DNA of 64,000 nt from Tsukamurella paurometabola DSM 20162 (lineage in GTDB: Bacteria > Actinomycetota > Actinomycetes > Mycobacteriales > Mycobacteriaceae): contig NC_014158.1 of the NCBI RefSeq assembly GCF_000092225.1, forward strand, positions 62,001-126,000, read 5' to 3'. The position numbers and the translations under genes were made by a program. This document shows, piece by piece, positions 33,222-42,035 of this stretch (the first letter of the stretch is position 1; every line of letters starts with the position of its first letter). The notes below the pieces were generated by a model. The model did not search any database. It saw nothing but the letters and a program-made list of their open reading frames with translations, and was not told the origin of the DNA.

Positions 33222-34444
33222 GCGGCGGGCGCCGGGGCGGCGGCGCGGCCGCTGCGGACGCCGATCGCGGCGGCGATCAGGCACCCCGCGGCCACCGCGG
33301 CGGCGAACCACGGGAAGATCGCGGCGGTGCCGTACTCGGTGGCGAGGTAGCCGGCGATCACGGTGGGCACACCCATCGCGAGGTAGCCCAGCAGGTAGTA
33401 GGCGCTCATCACCTGGCCACGCGCGTGCGCCGGAGCGACCGACGCCAGGTGGCGCAGCGAGCCACCGAAGGCCAGTCCGAAGGTGGCGCCCAGCGCGACG
33501 GTGTCGGCCAGGATCAGCCAGGTCGCGCCGGAGCGCAGCGCCAGCACCGCGACGCCGAGCGAGAGCACCAGGCCCAGGTCGCCGACGATCGCCGTGGGCC
33601 GCGCGGGGTAACGGCCGCCGAGGTACTGGGCGATCGCCGAGGCGACGGCCATGACCGCCACCAGCATCCCGGTGAACAGGACCGAGCGGTGCCCCGTGAC
33701 GTGCTGTACCAGTGCCGGATACAGGCTCAGGAAGACGCCGAGTACCGACCACGCGGTGACGATGCCGATGCCGGAGAACCAGAAGTCGGACGTGATCTCG
33801 CCGGGGACCCGTGGGCGGGAGAACCGCACCCGGCCGCCGGTTCGAGCGGCGTGCGGTTCGACCAGTGAGATCACGCCGGCGAGCACGGCCAGTACCACCA
33901 CGCCCATGGCGATGAACGGGGTGCGCAGCGGGCTGGGCGCGTACTGCGCGACCGCGGCGGCGCCGAGCGCGGTGGCTGCGATTCCGACGTTGAGGAAGAC
34001 GCCGGACAGCATCCCGTTACGGGCGCCTTCGGTGGGACGCACGTCCAGGAGTGCGGCGCCGGCGACCACGGTGATCGAACCGATGGCCGCGCCGTGCAGG
34101 AACCGCGCGAGGATGAGCTGCCACTCGGCGCCGGCGAAGAGGAAGATCACCAGTCCCACGAGGATGGTCGCCACGGCGACGAGGAGCACCGGCTTGCGGC
34201 CGATGGCGTCGGAGACGGGCCCCACCGTGAGCGCCGCGCCGAGCGCGCCGATGGCGTAGACGGCGAAGACGAGCGTGGTCGACAGCGCCGAGAGGTGCCA
34301 CTGCTGTTGGTAGAGGGGGTAGAGGGGTGACGGTAACCCGGAGACGCCCAGAGCGAGTGCGAGCAGGGTGAGCAGGAGCGCGAACGACCAGGCCTGAGGG
34401 TGCGGCCGGGCGGTGGTGGTGCGCGGTTGCTCGGTGATGCTCAT
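33218..34444 (-). CDS. MFS transporter
   Basis: A 408-aa major facilitator protein with twelve hydrophobic segments. The loop 2-3 motif reads GPVSDAIGRKPVLL, the MFS signature GxxxDxxGRxxxL, and helix 4 has RFLHGAAIGSI. It is probably a drug or metabolite exporter of the DHA type. ATG 34444 follows GGAGGGG. It converges on the L,D-transpeptidase gene (4-bp overlap) and diverges from an ArsR gene, the likely regulator. The substrate is unknown. Confidence 0.85.
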   Translation of the reverse strand: MSITEQPRTTTARPHPQAWSFALLLTLLALALGVSGLPSPLYPLYQQQWHLSALSTTLVFAVYAIGALGAALTVGPVSDAIGRKPVLLVAVATILVGLVIFLFAGAEWQLILARFLHGAAIGSITVVAGAALLDVRPTEGARNGMLSGVFLNVGIAATALGAAAVAQYAPSPLRTPFIAMGVVVLAVLAGVISLVEPHAARTGGRVRFSRPRVPGEITSDFWFSGIGIVTAWSVLGVFLSLYPALVQHVTGHRSVLFTGMLVAVMAVASAIAQYLGGRYPARPTAIVGDLGLVLSLGVAVLALRSGATWLILADTVALGATFGLAFGGSLRHLASVAPAHARGQVMSAYYLLGYLAMGVPTVIAGYLATEYGTAAIFPWFAAAVAAGCLIAAAIGVRSGRAAAPAPAA

Positions 34445-34504
34445 CGGCGGTCCCCTCCGGTAGCCTGGTTCGATGGACGTCGAACTCTGCCGAGCGTACA
34501 GTCA

Positions 34505-34524
34505 GGTTCGATCTCGATCAAACC
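34505..34524. promoter_or_regulatory. Putative ArsR operator
   Basis: A 20-bp near-palindrome: GGTTCGATC and GATCAAACC around TC, with one mismatch. It lies 19 bp before the arsR-type ATG and 60 bp before the MFS start, inside the divergent region, where autoregulatory ArsR proteins bind. Confidence 0.5.
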
Positions 34525-34543
34525 GTTATCTCAGGGAACGAGA

Positions 34544-34873
34544 ATGATGCCCGATACCCCCGTGGCTCCCTTGCAGACCGTGCTCGCCGCGCTCGCCGAT
34601 CCGGTACGCCTGGAGATGGTGCGGCGCCTGCATCGTGAGCAGCGGCCGCTGGCGTGCGCGGAGCTGTACGACGGGGTCACCAAGGCCACTGCGAGCCACC
34701 ACTTCAAGGTGCTGCGCGAGGCCGGGGTCACCCGCCGTGCCGACGAGGGCGCGCAGGTGCGCCAGCAGTTGCGGCTCGACGATGTGGAACTGGTGTATCC
34801 GGGCCTGCTCAGCTCGGTGCTGGACGCGGCGGATCGGGCGGTGCAGAACGTTTCCCCACCGGCAGGGCGATGA
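34544..34873 (+). CDS. ArsR family transcriptional regulator
   Basis: A 109-aa winged-helix repressor: LADPVRLEMVRRLHREQRPLACAELYDGVTKATASHHFKVLREAGV with the recognition helix TKATASHHFKVL. No metal-binding ELCVCDL-type motif is present, so it is probably not an arsenite or cadmium sensor. ATG 34544 has GGGA upstream. It is divergent from the MFS gene, a common regulator-exporter pairing, and overlaps the convergent DUF998-like gene by 65 bp at its 3' end. Confidence 0.85.
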   Translation: MMPDTPVAPLQTVLAALADPVRLEMVRRLHREQRPLACAELYDGVTKATASHHFKVLREAGVTRRADEGAQVRQQLRLDDVELVYPGLLSSVLDAADRAVQNVSPPAGR

Positions 34874-35504
34874 GCACCAACCACGACGTGATACCGGCGA
34901 TCTGGAGCCGCTGCGCGAGGCCCAGGTAGAGCTCCGGGTCGGTGATCGCCATCGCGGCGAGTGTCCACACCGTGGTGATCAGGTAGGTCATCCCCGCGCC
35001 GAAGGCGGCCACGGTGAGCGGCCGGGCCGTGCGCAGCGCACCGTCGTTCCCGCCGCGCAGCAGCCACGCCGCCCAGGCCAGCACGGCCACCGCGCCGCCG
35101 GTCCCGGCGATTCCCGACGAGTAGGCGTGCGCGAGGTGGGTGAAGGGCACCTCGCCGTTGGCCTCGCGGAAGGCGCATGCGGCGTCGGAGGTGGGTGTGC
35201 AGGACAGCGGCAGGAGGGCGTCCGAGATCGTGCCGACGCCGAGCATGATCATCCCGGCCATCCAGCCCCACGCGAACCGCGAGGACGGGCGGGCGGCTCG
35301 CCACCACAGCGCGGCGCCGACCACGAAGCACGTGCCGGCCAACAGGTCGGTGCCGCGGAAGAAGTGCGCGTACGGCTGGCCGGTGGCCGCCACCTCGCTC
35401 ACATAGGACCGCAATCCGTTGAGCCGGGAGCCCATGGTGGGAGCGAAGATCCATGCCGAGTAGAAGATCGCGCCGGCGATGATCACCAAGCGGGCGCGCT
35501 GCAT
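34809..35504 (-). CDS. DUF998-like membrane protein
   Basis: A 231-aa protein with about six hydrophobic helices and the DUF998-like pattern IIAGAIFYSAWIFAPTM ... RSYVSEVAATGQPYAHFFRGTDLLAG. One loop has a cysteine pair (LSCTPTSDAACAF). ATG 35504 is 7 nt after TAACCT (35517-35512), a leaderless arrangement; a longer frame to 35579 lacks such support. Its 3' end overlaps arsR. Function unknown. Confidence 0.7.
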   Translation of the reverse strand: MQRARLVIIAGAIFYSAWIFAPTMGSRLNGLRSYVSEVAATGQPYAHFFRGTDLLAGTCFVVGAALWWRAARPSSRFAWGWMAGMIMLGVGTISDALLPLSCTPTSDAACAFREANGEVPFTHLAHAYSSGIAGTGGAVAVLAWAAWLLRGGNDGALRTARPLTVAAFGAGMTYLITTVWTLAAMAITDPELYLGLAQRLQIAGITSWLVLIALPVGKRSAPPDPPRPAPS

Positions 35505-35514
35505 GCCGACCAGG

Positions 35515-36444
35515 TTACCGGCCCCTGAGCTGCTCGAGGTACGCGTTGTACGCGGCGCGCTCGTCGTCCTCGCGGACATCGGCGCCGGCGCGCTCGGAGT
35601 CCTGCTTCTCGGCGCGGCGCCAGCGCAGCGCGAAGATGCAGACGGTCACCATCGCCACCGGCTCGCCGTACGACCAGGCCAGAGCGCCGGCGATGGTCTG
35701 ATCACGGACCGGGTCGATACCCCATTCGGGCGGCGGGAACGCGAACATCGTGATCATCGGTGTGGTGGCCATCATCAGCGTGACGCCGATGAACACGTGG
35801 AGCGGCATCTCGATGAAGATGTCGAAGAATCGCATCAGCCAGGAATCGCGACCGGGTAGCGGGCCCACCGACATGATCGGCAGGATGAACAGCAGCCCGG
35901 CGCCCAGGAAGAACACCTGCAGCCCGGTGTGACCGAACCAGTTGCCGCCGACCGCGTCGATGATCCCGGTGAGGTACACCCCGTAGTAGCTGATGAGGAA
36001 CAGCGGGATGGTGAAGCCGGAGTGCAGCAGGATTCGCGGCGCGCGGCTGCGCAGCAGGCCGAGTGCCGCACCGAGCACCACCTTGCCCAGTCCGCGGTGT
36101 GGAGTAGCGCGCAGCAGTAGCACCCCGGGAGCGCCGCCCACCAGCAGCGGCGGGATCAGGATCGACAGGGTGAGCTGCTGGAACATGAATGCGCTGAACA
36201 GGTGCCACGAGTACGCCTCGATCTTCAGGCCGGTGACCGCGGCCAGCGCCAGGCATCCCAGCAGGAAGCTGATCACCCGGGCGACCGGCCAGTGCCGGCC
36301 CTGCGCCCGGACGCGCTTCACGCCGATCAGGTACACGACCACCGCGATCGCGGCCACGAGTGGAAGCAGCGGTAAGGACGGCGGCTGCCAGCCGAGCATC
36401 CCCAGGATGGTGGGCGGCGCCGCCGGAGGTGGAGGCATATGCAC
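35515..36444 (-). CDS. CtaG-type cytochrome c oxidase assembly protein
   Basis: A 309-aa membrane protein of the CtaG_caa3 family with about seven helices. It has SWHLFSAFMFQQLTLSILIPPLLVGGAPGVLLLR (the HxxxxMxxH-like position is altered to HLFSAFMFQQ), GHTGLQVFFLGAGLLFILPI, and a late EPVAMVT. It may deliver copper to cytochrome oxidase, like the CopD-CtaG fusion at 15116-16957. GTG 36444 is 6 nt after TAATAT (36456-36451). Only 14 bp separate it from the divergent response regulator. Confidence 0.75.
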   Translation of the reverse strand: MHMPPPPAAPPTILGMLGWQPPSLPLLPLVAAIAVVVYLIGVKRVRAQGRHWPVARVISFLLGCLALAAVTGLKIEAYSWHLFSAFMFQQLTLSILIPPLLVGGAPGVLLLRATPHRGLGKVVLGAALGLLRSRAPRILLHSGFTIPLFLISYYGVYLTGIIDAVGGNWFGHTGLQVFFLGAGLLFILPIMSVGPLPGRDSWLMRFFDIFIEMPLHVFIGVTLMMATTPMITMFAFPPPEWGIDPVRDQTIAGALAWSYGEPVAMVTVCIFALRWRRAEKQDSERAGADVREDDERAAYNAYLEQLRGR

Positions 36445-36458
36445 ATGCGCATATTACA

Positions 36459-37157
36459 ATGAATGACATGAACACTGAAAGTGTCCTCGTGATCGAGGAC
36501 GAACCTGCCCTCGGACGCCTGGTCCGGGACTACCTGACCCGCGAAGGCTTCGACGTCACGGTGGCCATGGACGGCGAGCGCGGGCTACAGCTCGCCCGCG
36601 AACTCGACCCGGCCGTGATCATCCTCGACATCGGTCTGCCGCGCATCGACGGACTCGAGGTGTGCCGCTCACTGCGGCGCTTCTCCGACGCCTACGTCCT
36701 CATGCTCACCGCCCGCGGCGATGAGACCGACAAGATCGTCGGGCTCTCCGTCGGTGCCGACGACTACCTGGTCAAACCCTTCAGCCCCCGCGAGGTGGTG
36801 GCCCGGGTCCGGGCCATGCTGCGCCGTCCGCGTCGCATGCCTGACGGTGCCGGCACCGACCGCACGTACGGCGATCTGGCGATCGATCTGCTCGGCCGCG
36901 AGGTGCGGATCGGCGAGAAGGAGATCGACCTCACCGCCACCGAGTTCGACGTTCTGGCAGTGCTCGCGCGCAGCCCCAACGTCGCCTTCTCCCGTAGCCA
37001 GCTGATCGAGGCGGTCTGGGGTGCCGGCTGGGTCGGCGACGAGCGCCTGGTGGACGTGCACGTCGGCCGCGTGCGGCGCAAGCTCGGCGACGATGCGGGC
37101 GATCCCCGCTACGTCCGGACGGTGCGCGGAGTGGGATACCGAATGGGACAGGGGTGA
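36459..37157 (+). CDS. OmpR/PhoB-type response regulator
   Basis: A 232-aa two-component regulator. The receiver domain has the acidic pair VIEDEP, the phospho-acceptor Asp in VIILDIGLPRIDG, Thr in LMLTARG, and Lys in YLVKPFSPRE. The C-terminal winged helix ends RTVRGVGYRMGQG. ATG 36459 or 36468 may be the start; the promoter overlaps that of the divergent ctaG-like gene. It is coupled to the kinase (GTGA). Candidate targets are itself and the SulP-carbonic anhydrase gene. Confidence 0.9.
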   Translation: MNDMNTESVLVIEDEPALGRLVRDYLTREGFDVTVAMDGERGLQLARELDPAVIILDIGLPRIDGLEVCRSLRRFSDAYVLMLTARGDETDKIVGLSVGADDYLVKPFSPREVVARVRAMLRRPRRMPDGAGTDRTYGDLAIDLLGREVRIGEKEIDLTATEFDVLAVLARSPNVAFSRSQLIEAVWGAGWVGDERLVDVHVGRVRRKLGDDAGDPRYVRTVRGVGYRMGQG

Positions 37158-38284
37158 TGCTCCTGGATTCGCTCGTCGAGCCGATCCGGGAGCGTCTCGC
37201 ACGGCAGGGGATCGGGACTCGGATGGCGGGCCTCTTGGTCCTGGTGTCGCTGGTGACGCTCGCCGTCACCGCCCTGGTCGACTTCGTGCTCTGGCCCATG
37301 GTGCTCGAAGGGCACTTCGCAGGCATCCGGTTGCCCGATCCGCAGCAGCACACCCGCGACTCCTGGACGCCTGCGAACCTCCTCGCGGTGGTCCTCGGCT
37401 TCGGCAGCGCCGTAGTGGTCTCCATCGGCCTGAGCCTGGTGATCGCGCGCCGGCTCAATCGCTCGGTGGAGCGGTTGGCCACGGCGGCGCAACAAGTCGC
37501 CGACGGACGGCCGGATGTGCGGGTGGCCCCGGTCTCGCTCGGGCCCGAAGCGGGGGAGTTGGTGTCGGCCTTCAACGAGATGGCGACCAAGCTCGAATCC
37601 ACCGACCGCTCGCGGCGTCGGCTCCTCACCGATCTCGCGCACGAGATCCGCACCCCGGTCAGCGTTCTCGACGGATATCTCGAGGGGATGCAGGACGGTG
37701 TGGTGAGCGCCGACGAAGAGACGGTCACCATGCTCCGCGAGCAGACCAACCGCCTCGCCCGGCTCACGGAGGACGTACTCGCGGTCTCCCACGCCGACGA
37801 GGGTGCCCTGGATCTGCGCCCGTCGGAGGTGGACGTGCGCGAACTCGTGGAATCGTCAGTCGCGGCGGCTCGCAAGGCGTACGCGGATAAGGATGTCGCG
37901 CTCTCATCTCGGGTCCGCCTGGGGAGGACGATGATCCGGGCCGATCGGCAGCGCCTGCAGCAGGTGCTCGCCAATCTGTTGGCGAATGCGCTGCGGCACA
38001 GCCCTCCGGGCACGTCGGTCGAGGTGGTCGCCGAGGTCGCCTCGCACCGGCGGGTGAAGATCAGCGTGATCGATCATGGCGACGGTATCGATGCCGAGCA
38101 CCTGCCGTGGGTCTTCGAACGCTTCTACCGGACCGATGTGGCGCGCGACCGCGACAGCGGTGGAAGCGGTGTCGGGCTCACCATCTGCCGGAGCATCGTG
38201 GCCGCGCACGACGGCCACCTGTGGGCGGAGTCCGCAGGGGTGGGATCAGGCGCAACCTTCGCAATGACTCTGCCCGCCCGATGA
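37154..38284 (+). CDS. Two-component sensor histidine kinase
   Basis: A 376-aa membrane kinase. Two helices (about residues 23-47 and 77-98) enclose a short extracytoplasmic loop of about 30 aa, too small for a folded ligand domain. HAMP follows, then the H-box LAHEIRTPVSVLDGYLEGM, N-box LLANALRHSPPG, and G-boxes VIDHGDGI and GGSGVGLTICRSIV. GTG 37154 overlaps the regulator stop; ATG 37157 is possible. It partners with the preceding response regulator. The signal is unknown. Confidence 0.9.
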   Translation: MMLLDSLVEPIRERLARQGIGTRMAGLLVLVSLVTLAVTALVDFVLWPMVLEGHFAGIRLPDPQQHTRDSWTPANLLAVVLGFGSAVVVSIGLSLVIARRLNRSVERLATAAQQVADGRPDVRVAPVSLGPEAGELVSAFNEMATKLESTDRSRRRLLTDLAHEIRTPVSVLDGYLEGMQDGVVSADEETVTMLREQTNRLARLTEDVLAVSHADEGALDLRPSEVDVRELVESSVAAARKAYADKDVALSSRVRLGRTMIRADRQRLQQVLANLLANALRHSPPGTSVEVVAEVASHRRVKISVIDHGDGIDAEHLPWVFERFYRTDVARDRDSGGSGVGLTICRSIVAAHDGHLWAESAGVGSGATFAMTLPAR

Positions 38285-38313
38285 TTTCGGTACGGAAGTA
38301 GTGGTCTGAGCCA

Positions 38314-38335
38314 CTTCACCGAACCTTCACGGCAG
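38314..38335 (+). promoter_or_regulatory. 11-bp direct repeat resembling a PHO-type box
   Basis: CTTCACCGAAC (38314-38324) is followed immediately by CTTCACGGCAG (38325-38335). The 11-bp period of a TTCAC core is the layout bound by actinobacterial PhoP/OmpR-family regulators. It lies just downstream of a two-component system and about 75 bp before the SulP-carbonic anhydrase start. The 14-mer TCACCGAACCTTCA recurs before gltB. Confidence 0.45.
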
Positions 38336-38408
38336 TGCGGCGGTGCGGACACATGTCGCCCGCACAGTGGATCTGGTAATGAACAGTTCGATCCGTGAGG
38401 GAGTCGTC

Positions 38409-40559
38409 GTGCAGGAGAAGTTAAGAGAGGTGGTGCGTTTCGACGTACCGGCCTCGATCGTGGTGTTCTTGGTAGCGCTTCCGCTATCACTGGGCATCGC
38501 GCTCGCATCGGGGGCACCGCTCATGGCGGGTCTCATCGCCGGTGTCATCGGTGGCATCGTCGGCGGCCTCATGGGAGGCTCGCCGCTGCTGGTCAGCGGT
38601 CCTGCAGCCGGATTGACCGTGGTGGTCGCGGAGCTGATCAACAAGTTCGGCTGGAAGGTGACCGCCGCGATCACCGTGGCGGCCGGCCTGGTCCAGATCG
38701 GACTCGGCATGAGCCGGATCGCCCGTGCCGCACTGGCCATTTCGCCGGTGGTGGTGCACGCCATGCTCGCGGGCATCGGTGTCACCATCGTGATCCAGCA
38801 GACCCACGTGCTGTTCGGTGGTACCTCGCGAAGCTCGGTGCTGCAGAACCTGATCGACCTGCCGGCCCGCATCGGCTCGATGCACTGGCCCGATTTCGCG
38901 GTCGGCGCCATCGTGATCGCCGTGATGCTCCTGTGGCCGAAGCTCCCACCGAAGTGGCGGCGCGTCCCGGGTGCCCTGGTCGCGATCGTGGCCGCCACCG
39001 TCTTCTCGCTCGTGGTGCCCATGAACGTCGAGCGGATCAAGTTGAACGGCTCCATCATCGACGCGATCGGGCTGCCGCAGCTGCCCACCGGACAGTGGGC
39101 CGCGGTGGCTCTGGGTGTGCTCACCGTCGCCCTCATCGCCAGCGTCGAGAGCCTGCTCTCCGCGGTCGCCGTCGATAAGATGCACGACGGTGCCAAGTCC
39201 AACCTCGATCGTGAGCTGATCGGTCAGGGTGCGGCCAACTCGCTCTCCGGTCTGCTCGGCGGGCTGCCCGTGACCGGTGTCATCGTCCGCAGCGCGACGA
39301 ACGTGACCTCGGGGGCGCGGACTCGCTGGTCGGCCGTCCTGCACGGCGTGTGGCTGCTGCTGTTCTCGGTCGCGCTGTCCGGCCTGGTGGAGAAGATCCC
39401 CACCTCCGCGCTGGCCGGCCTGCTCATCGTGATCGGTGTGCAGCTGGTCAAGACGGCGCACATCCGCACCGCTCGGCGCACCGGCGACATCGCGGTGTAC
39501 GCGGTCACCATCCTCGGCGTGCTGTTCCTGAACCTGCTCGAGGGAGTGCTCGCAGGCTTGGTCGTGGCCATCCTGCTGGTGCTGTGGCGGGTCGCCCGCG
39601 CCTCGATCGAGGCCTCGCAGGACAGCGCGGGCCGCTGGCACGTCGCGATCGACGGCTCGCTCAGCTTCTTCTCGCTGCCGCGCCTGTCGCGCGTGCTCGC
39701 CTCGGTGCCGCCCGGCGGCGATGTGGCCATCGAGCTCACCGTCGACTTCCTCGACCATGCCTCGGCGGAGGAGATCACCGAATGGGTGCGTCGCTACCGC
39801 GCTGGCGGCGGCACGGTGACCATCGACGACCTCGGTGTGGCGCAGATCCACGCGGCCGGTGATACCTCCCCGCGGCGGACCACGGAGCGTTCGGCCGAGC
39901 GCGGCCTCCTGCCCTGGCGGGCGCACGCCCGCGGTGGGCTGGCCGACGGCATCGCGCGGTACCACCGCCGGCACGCGTCGCTGCTCAGCGACGATTTCGA
40001 CGGGCTGATCGATGGTCAGCGGCCGGAGGCACTCTTCTTGACCTGCGCCGATTCGCGGGTCGTACCGAACGTGATCACGGCCAGCGGGCCGGGCGATCTG
40101 TTCACCGTGCGCAACGTGGGCAATCTGGTCCCCGCGGGTGGGGTCGACGGTTCGCTGGAGGCCGCCCTGACCTACGCGGTCGACAACCTCGATGTGAATC
40201 AGGTGATCGTGTGCGGCCACTCGGGCTGTGGCGCGATGGGAGTCGCGCTCGACCGCCCGGCCGTCCCGCCGAGCATCGAGCAGTGGATCGAGCACGCGGA
40301 CGCCTCGGTCGAGGCCTACCGCGAAGGGCATCCGGTGCGGCGTGCGGCCGAGGCCGCGGGCTTCGGCCCCGTTGATCAGCTCGCGGTGGTCAACATCGCG
40401 GTGCAGCTGGAGAACCTGCGCAACCACCCGCTGCTGCGCGAGGCCGTGGCCGAGGGACGGATCGACGTTGTCGGCCTGTTCTTCGACATCGGCACCGGGC
40501 GGGTTCTGCGGGTCACCGACACGGCGGTCGTCGAGGCGGACACCCTCACCCACGTCTGA
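38409..40559 (+). CDS. SulP transporter fused to beta-carbonic anhydrase
   Basis: A 716-aa fusion. Residues 1 to about 410 are a SulP anion permease (FDVPASIVVFLVALPLSLGIALASGAPL, SGPAAGLTVVV, GQGAANSLSGLLGGLPVTGVIVRS). A STAS-like region follows (about 425-500), then a beta-carbonic anhydrase with zinc ligands in LTCADSRVVP and CGHSGCGAM. Such fusions are thought to move bicarbonate and interconvert it with CO2. GTG 38409 has GAGGGAG 6 nt upstream, better than ATG 38379. The motifs look intact. It lies between two two-component systems. Confidence 0.9.
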   Translation: MQEKLREVVRFDVPASIVVFLVALPLSLGIALASGAPLMAGLIAGVIGGIVGGLMGGSPLLVSGPAAGLTVVVAELINKFGWKVTAAITVAAGLVQIGLGMSRIARAALAISPVVVHAMLAGIGVTIVIQQTHVLFGGTSRSSVLQNLIDLPARIGSMHWPDFAVGAIVIAVMLLWPKLPPKWRRVPGALVAIVAATVFSLVVPMNVERIKLNGSIIDAIGLPQLPTGQWAAVALGVLTVALIASVESLLSAVAVDKMHDGAKSNLDRELIGQGAANSLSGLLGGLPVTGVIVRSATNVTSGARTRWSAVLHGVWLLLFSVALSGLVEKIPTSALAGLLIVIGVQLVKTAHIRTARRTGDIAVYAVTILGVLFLNLLEGVLAGLVVAILLVLWRVARASIEASQDSAGRWHVAIDGSLSFFSLPRLSRVLASVPPGGDVAIELTVDFLDHASAEEITEWVRRYRAGGGTVTIDDLGVAQIHAAGDTSPRRTTERSAERGLLPWRAHARGGLADGIARYHRRHASLLSDDFDGLIDGQRPEALFLTCADSRVVPNVITASGPGDLFTVRNVGNLVPAGGVDGSLEAALTYAVDNLDVNQVIVCGHSGCGAMGVALDRPAVPPSIEQWIEHADASVEAYREGHPVRRAAEAAGFGPVDQLAVVNIAVQLENLRNHPLLREAVAEGRIDVVGLFFDIGTGRVLRVTDTAVVEADTLTHV

Positions 40560-40569
40560 CGGCAGGCCG

Positions 40570-40608
40570 GCGCGGCGCCACGGGTCCCTCACCCCGGTGG
40601 CGCCGCGC
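40570..40608 (+). terminator. Strong GC hairpin after the SulP-carbonic anhydrase gene
   Basis: Perfect 12-bp stem GCGCGGCGCCAC (40570-40581) with GTGGCGCCGCGC (40597-40608), loop 15 nt, starting 11 nt after the stop. No T-tract follows, as is common for high-GC actinobacterial terminators. Confidence 0.7.
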
Positions 40609-40708
40609 ACCCCGTTCCGATCTGCGGAACGACTACTGTGACAGAACTGTGACACGGATGAGGCGCGGAGGCGGCCGACGCGGGACTTCCGCGCCGGAGG
40701 CTGAGGTC

Positions 40709-41356
40709 ATGCTCATGAATCCCCGTCTCTGGGCCGCGGCCAGTGTCGCCGCCGGTTCCTTTCTGGCGCTCGCCGCGCTGTACCTCGTGCTGGTCGGCAC
40801 GGCGACCGGGCAATACGTCGACCACGAGGTGATGCTCCGCGTGTCCGCCGCCTTCGGCGTCGAGTTCCCCACCTCCGGCTGGTTCGGCGATATGCAGATG
40901 CCGCTGCTGCTGGTGGGCTTCGCCACCACCGCCGTGCTCGTTGCGGCGAGCCGGTCCGTGCGCACCGCCGTCGAGGCGGCCGCCGTCCTGCTGCTGACGC
41001 TGGGCGGCGCGTACGTCCTCAAGGCACTGCTGGAGCGGCCGTCGTTCGGGGTCGGCCCGATGATCAACTCCTTCCCCTCGAACACGGTCGCCGTCTTCGC
41101 CGCGCTCGCCGCCGTCGCGTTCATCACCGCCCCGTCGGCCCTCCGGTCGATCGTCCTCAGCTACGCGCTGGGCGTCGGTGCGGTGGCCTCGGTCACCGTG
41201 ATCGCTCTGCAGTGGCACCGCCCGGGCGATGTCCTCGGCGCGTGGTTGGTCGCGGCATGCGCCGCCGGCGCGGTCCGGGCGTACGGTGCCGCGTGGAGCG
41301 CCGAGACGATCCTGAGGAGGCCGGTCGGTGGTCGCACTGCTGCTCATCGAGGATGA
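40709..41356 (+). CDS. PAP2-like membrane protein with altered active site
   Basis: A 215-aa protein with six hydrophobic helices in the PAP2 phosphatase pattern. Motif 1 is KALLERPSF. Motif 2 reads NSFPSNTVAVF where active enzymes have PSGH. Motif 3 is QWHRPGDVLGA, keeping His and Asp. Loss of the motif-2 His suggests reduced or different activity. ATG 40709 (GGAGG, 8 nt) is preferred over GTG 40649, which is 11 nt past TACTGT. The 3' end overlaps the response regulator by 29 bp. Confidence 0.65.
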   Translation: MLMNPRLWAAASVAAGSFLALAALYLVLVGTATGQYVDHEVMLRVSAAFGVEFPTSGWFGDMQMPLLLVGFATTAVLVAASRSVRTAVEAAAVLLLTLGGAYVLKALLERPSFGVGPMINSFPSNTVAVFAALAAVAFITAPSALRSIVLSYALGVGAVASVTVIALQWHRPGDVLGAWLVAACAAGAVRAYGAAWSAETILRRPVGGRTAAHRG

Positions 41357-42035
41357 TCCTGCGATCGTCGACGCCCTGACCCTGTCGTTGCAGCGGCTGG
41401 ACTATCAGGTGGCGCACCTGCCGAGTGCGCCGGACGATCTCGACGACCACGTCAGCGCGGCCGATGCGGTGATCCTGGACGTGGGCTTGCCCGGCGAGGA
41501 CGGATTCGCGGTGTGTCGCCGGATCCGCCGCACCAGTCAGGTGCCCATCCTCATGCTCACCGCGCGGGCGGACGATATCGACACCGTCGCGGGATTGGAG
41601 TCCGGGGCCGACGATTACGTCGTCAAGCCGGTGAGCCCGCGCGTCCTCGATGCCCGGATCAAGGCCGCACTGCGGCGATCCGCGCCCGCCGGTGCCGCAC
41701 CCGAGACGGTGGTGGCCGAGCCGGCCGTGCCGGCGGTGGCCGTACCCGGGACCGGTCTGGTCGTGGACCGAGCCGCGGCGGAGGTGCTGCGCGACGGGGC
41801 GCCGCTGCCACTGACGCCCACGGAGAAGCGCCTGATGTACGTCTTCGCCGATCACCCCGGTCAGGTGCTCAGCCGCGAGCAGTTGCTGACACTGGTGTGG
41901 AACCAGGACTTCCTCGGGGATTCGCGACTGGTCGACAATGCGATCCTGCGGCTGCGGCCCAAGGTCGATCCGCCCGGTGAGCCCAGCTGCATCGAGACGG
42001 TCCGCGGCTTCGGCTACCGGTTCCGGGCGGGCTGA
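41328..42035 (+). CDS. OmpR-type response regulator 2
   Basis: A 235-aa regulator. Receiver: LLIEDDPAIVDAL, phospho-acceptor in AVILDVGLPGEDGF, LMLTARADD and YVVKPVSPR. An Ala/Pro-rich linker of about 30 aa leads to a winged helix ending IETVRGFGYRFRAG. GTG 41328 has GAGGAGG at 7 nt. It overlaps the PAP2-like gene and is coupled to its kinase (TGATG), so PAP2-like protein, regulator and kinase probably form one operon. Confidence 0.9.
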   Translation: MVALLLIEDDPAIVDALTLSLQRLDYQVAHLPSAPDDLDDHVSAADAVILDVGLPGEDGFAVCRRIRRTSQVPILMLTARADDIDTVAGLESGADDYVVKPVSPRVLDARIKAALRRSAPAGAAPETVVAEPAVPAVAVPGTGLVVDRAAAEVLRDGAPLPLTPTEKRLMYVFADHPGQVLSREQLLTLVWNQDFLGDSRLVDNAILRLRPKVDPPGEPSCIETVRGFGYRFRAG

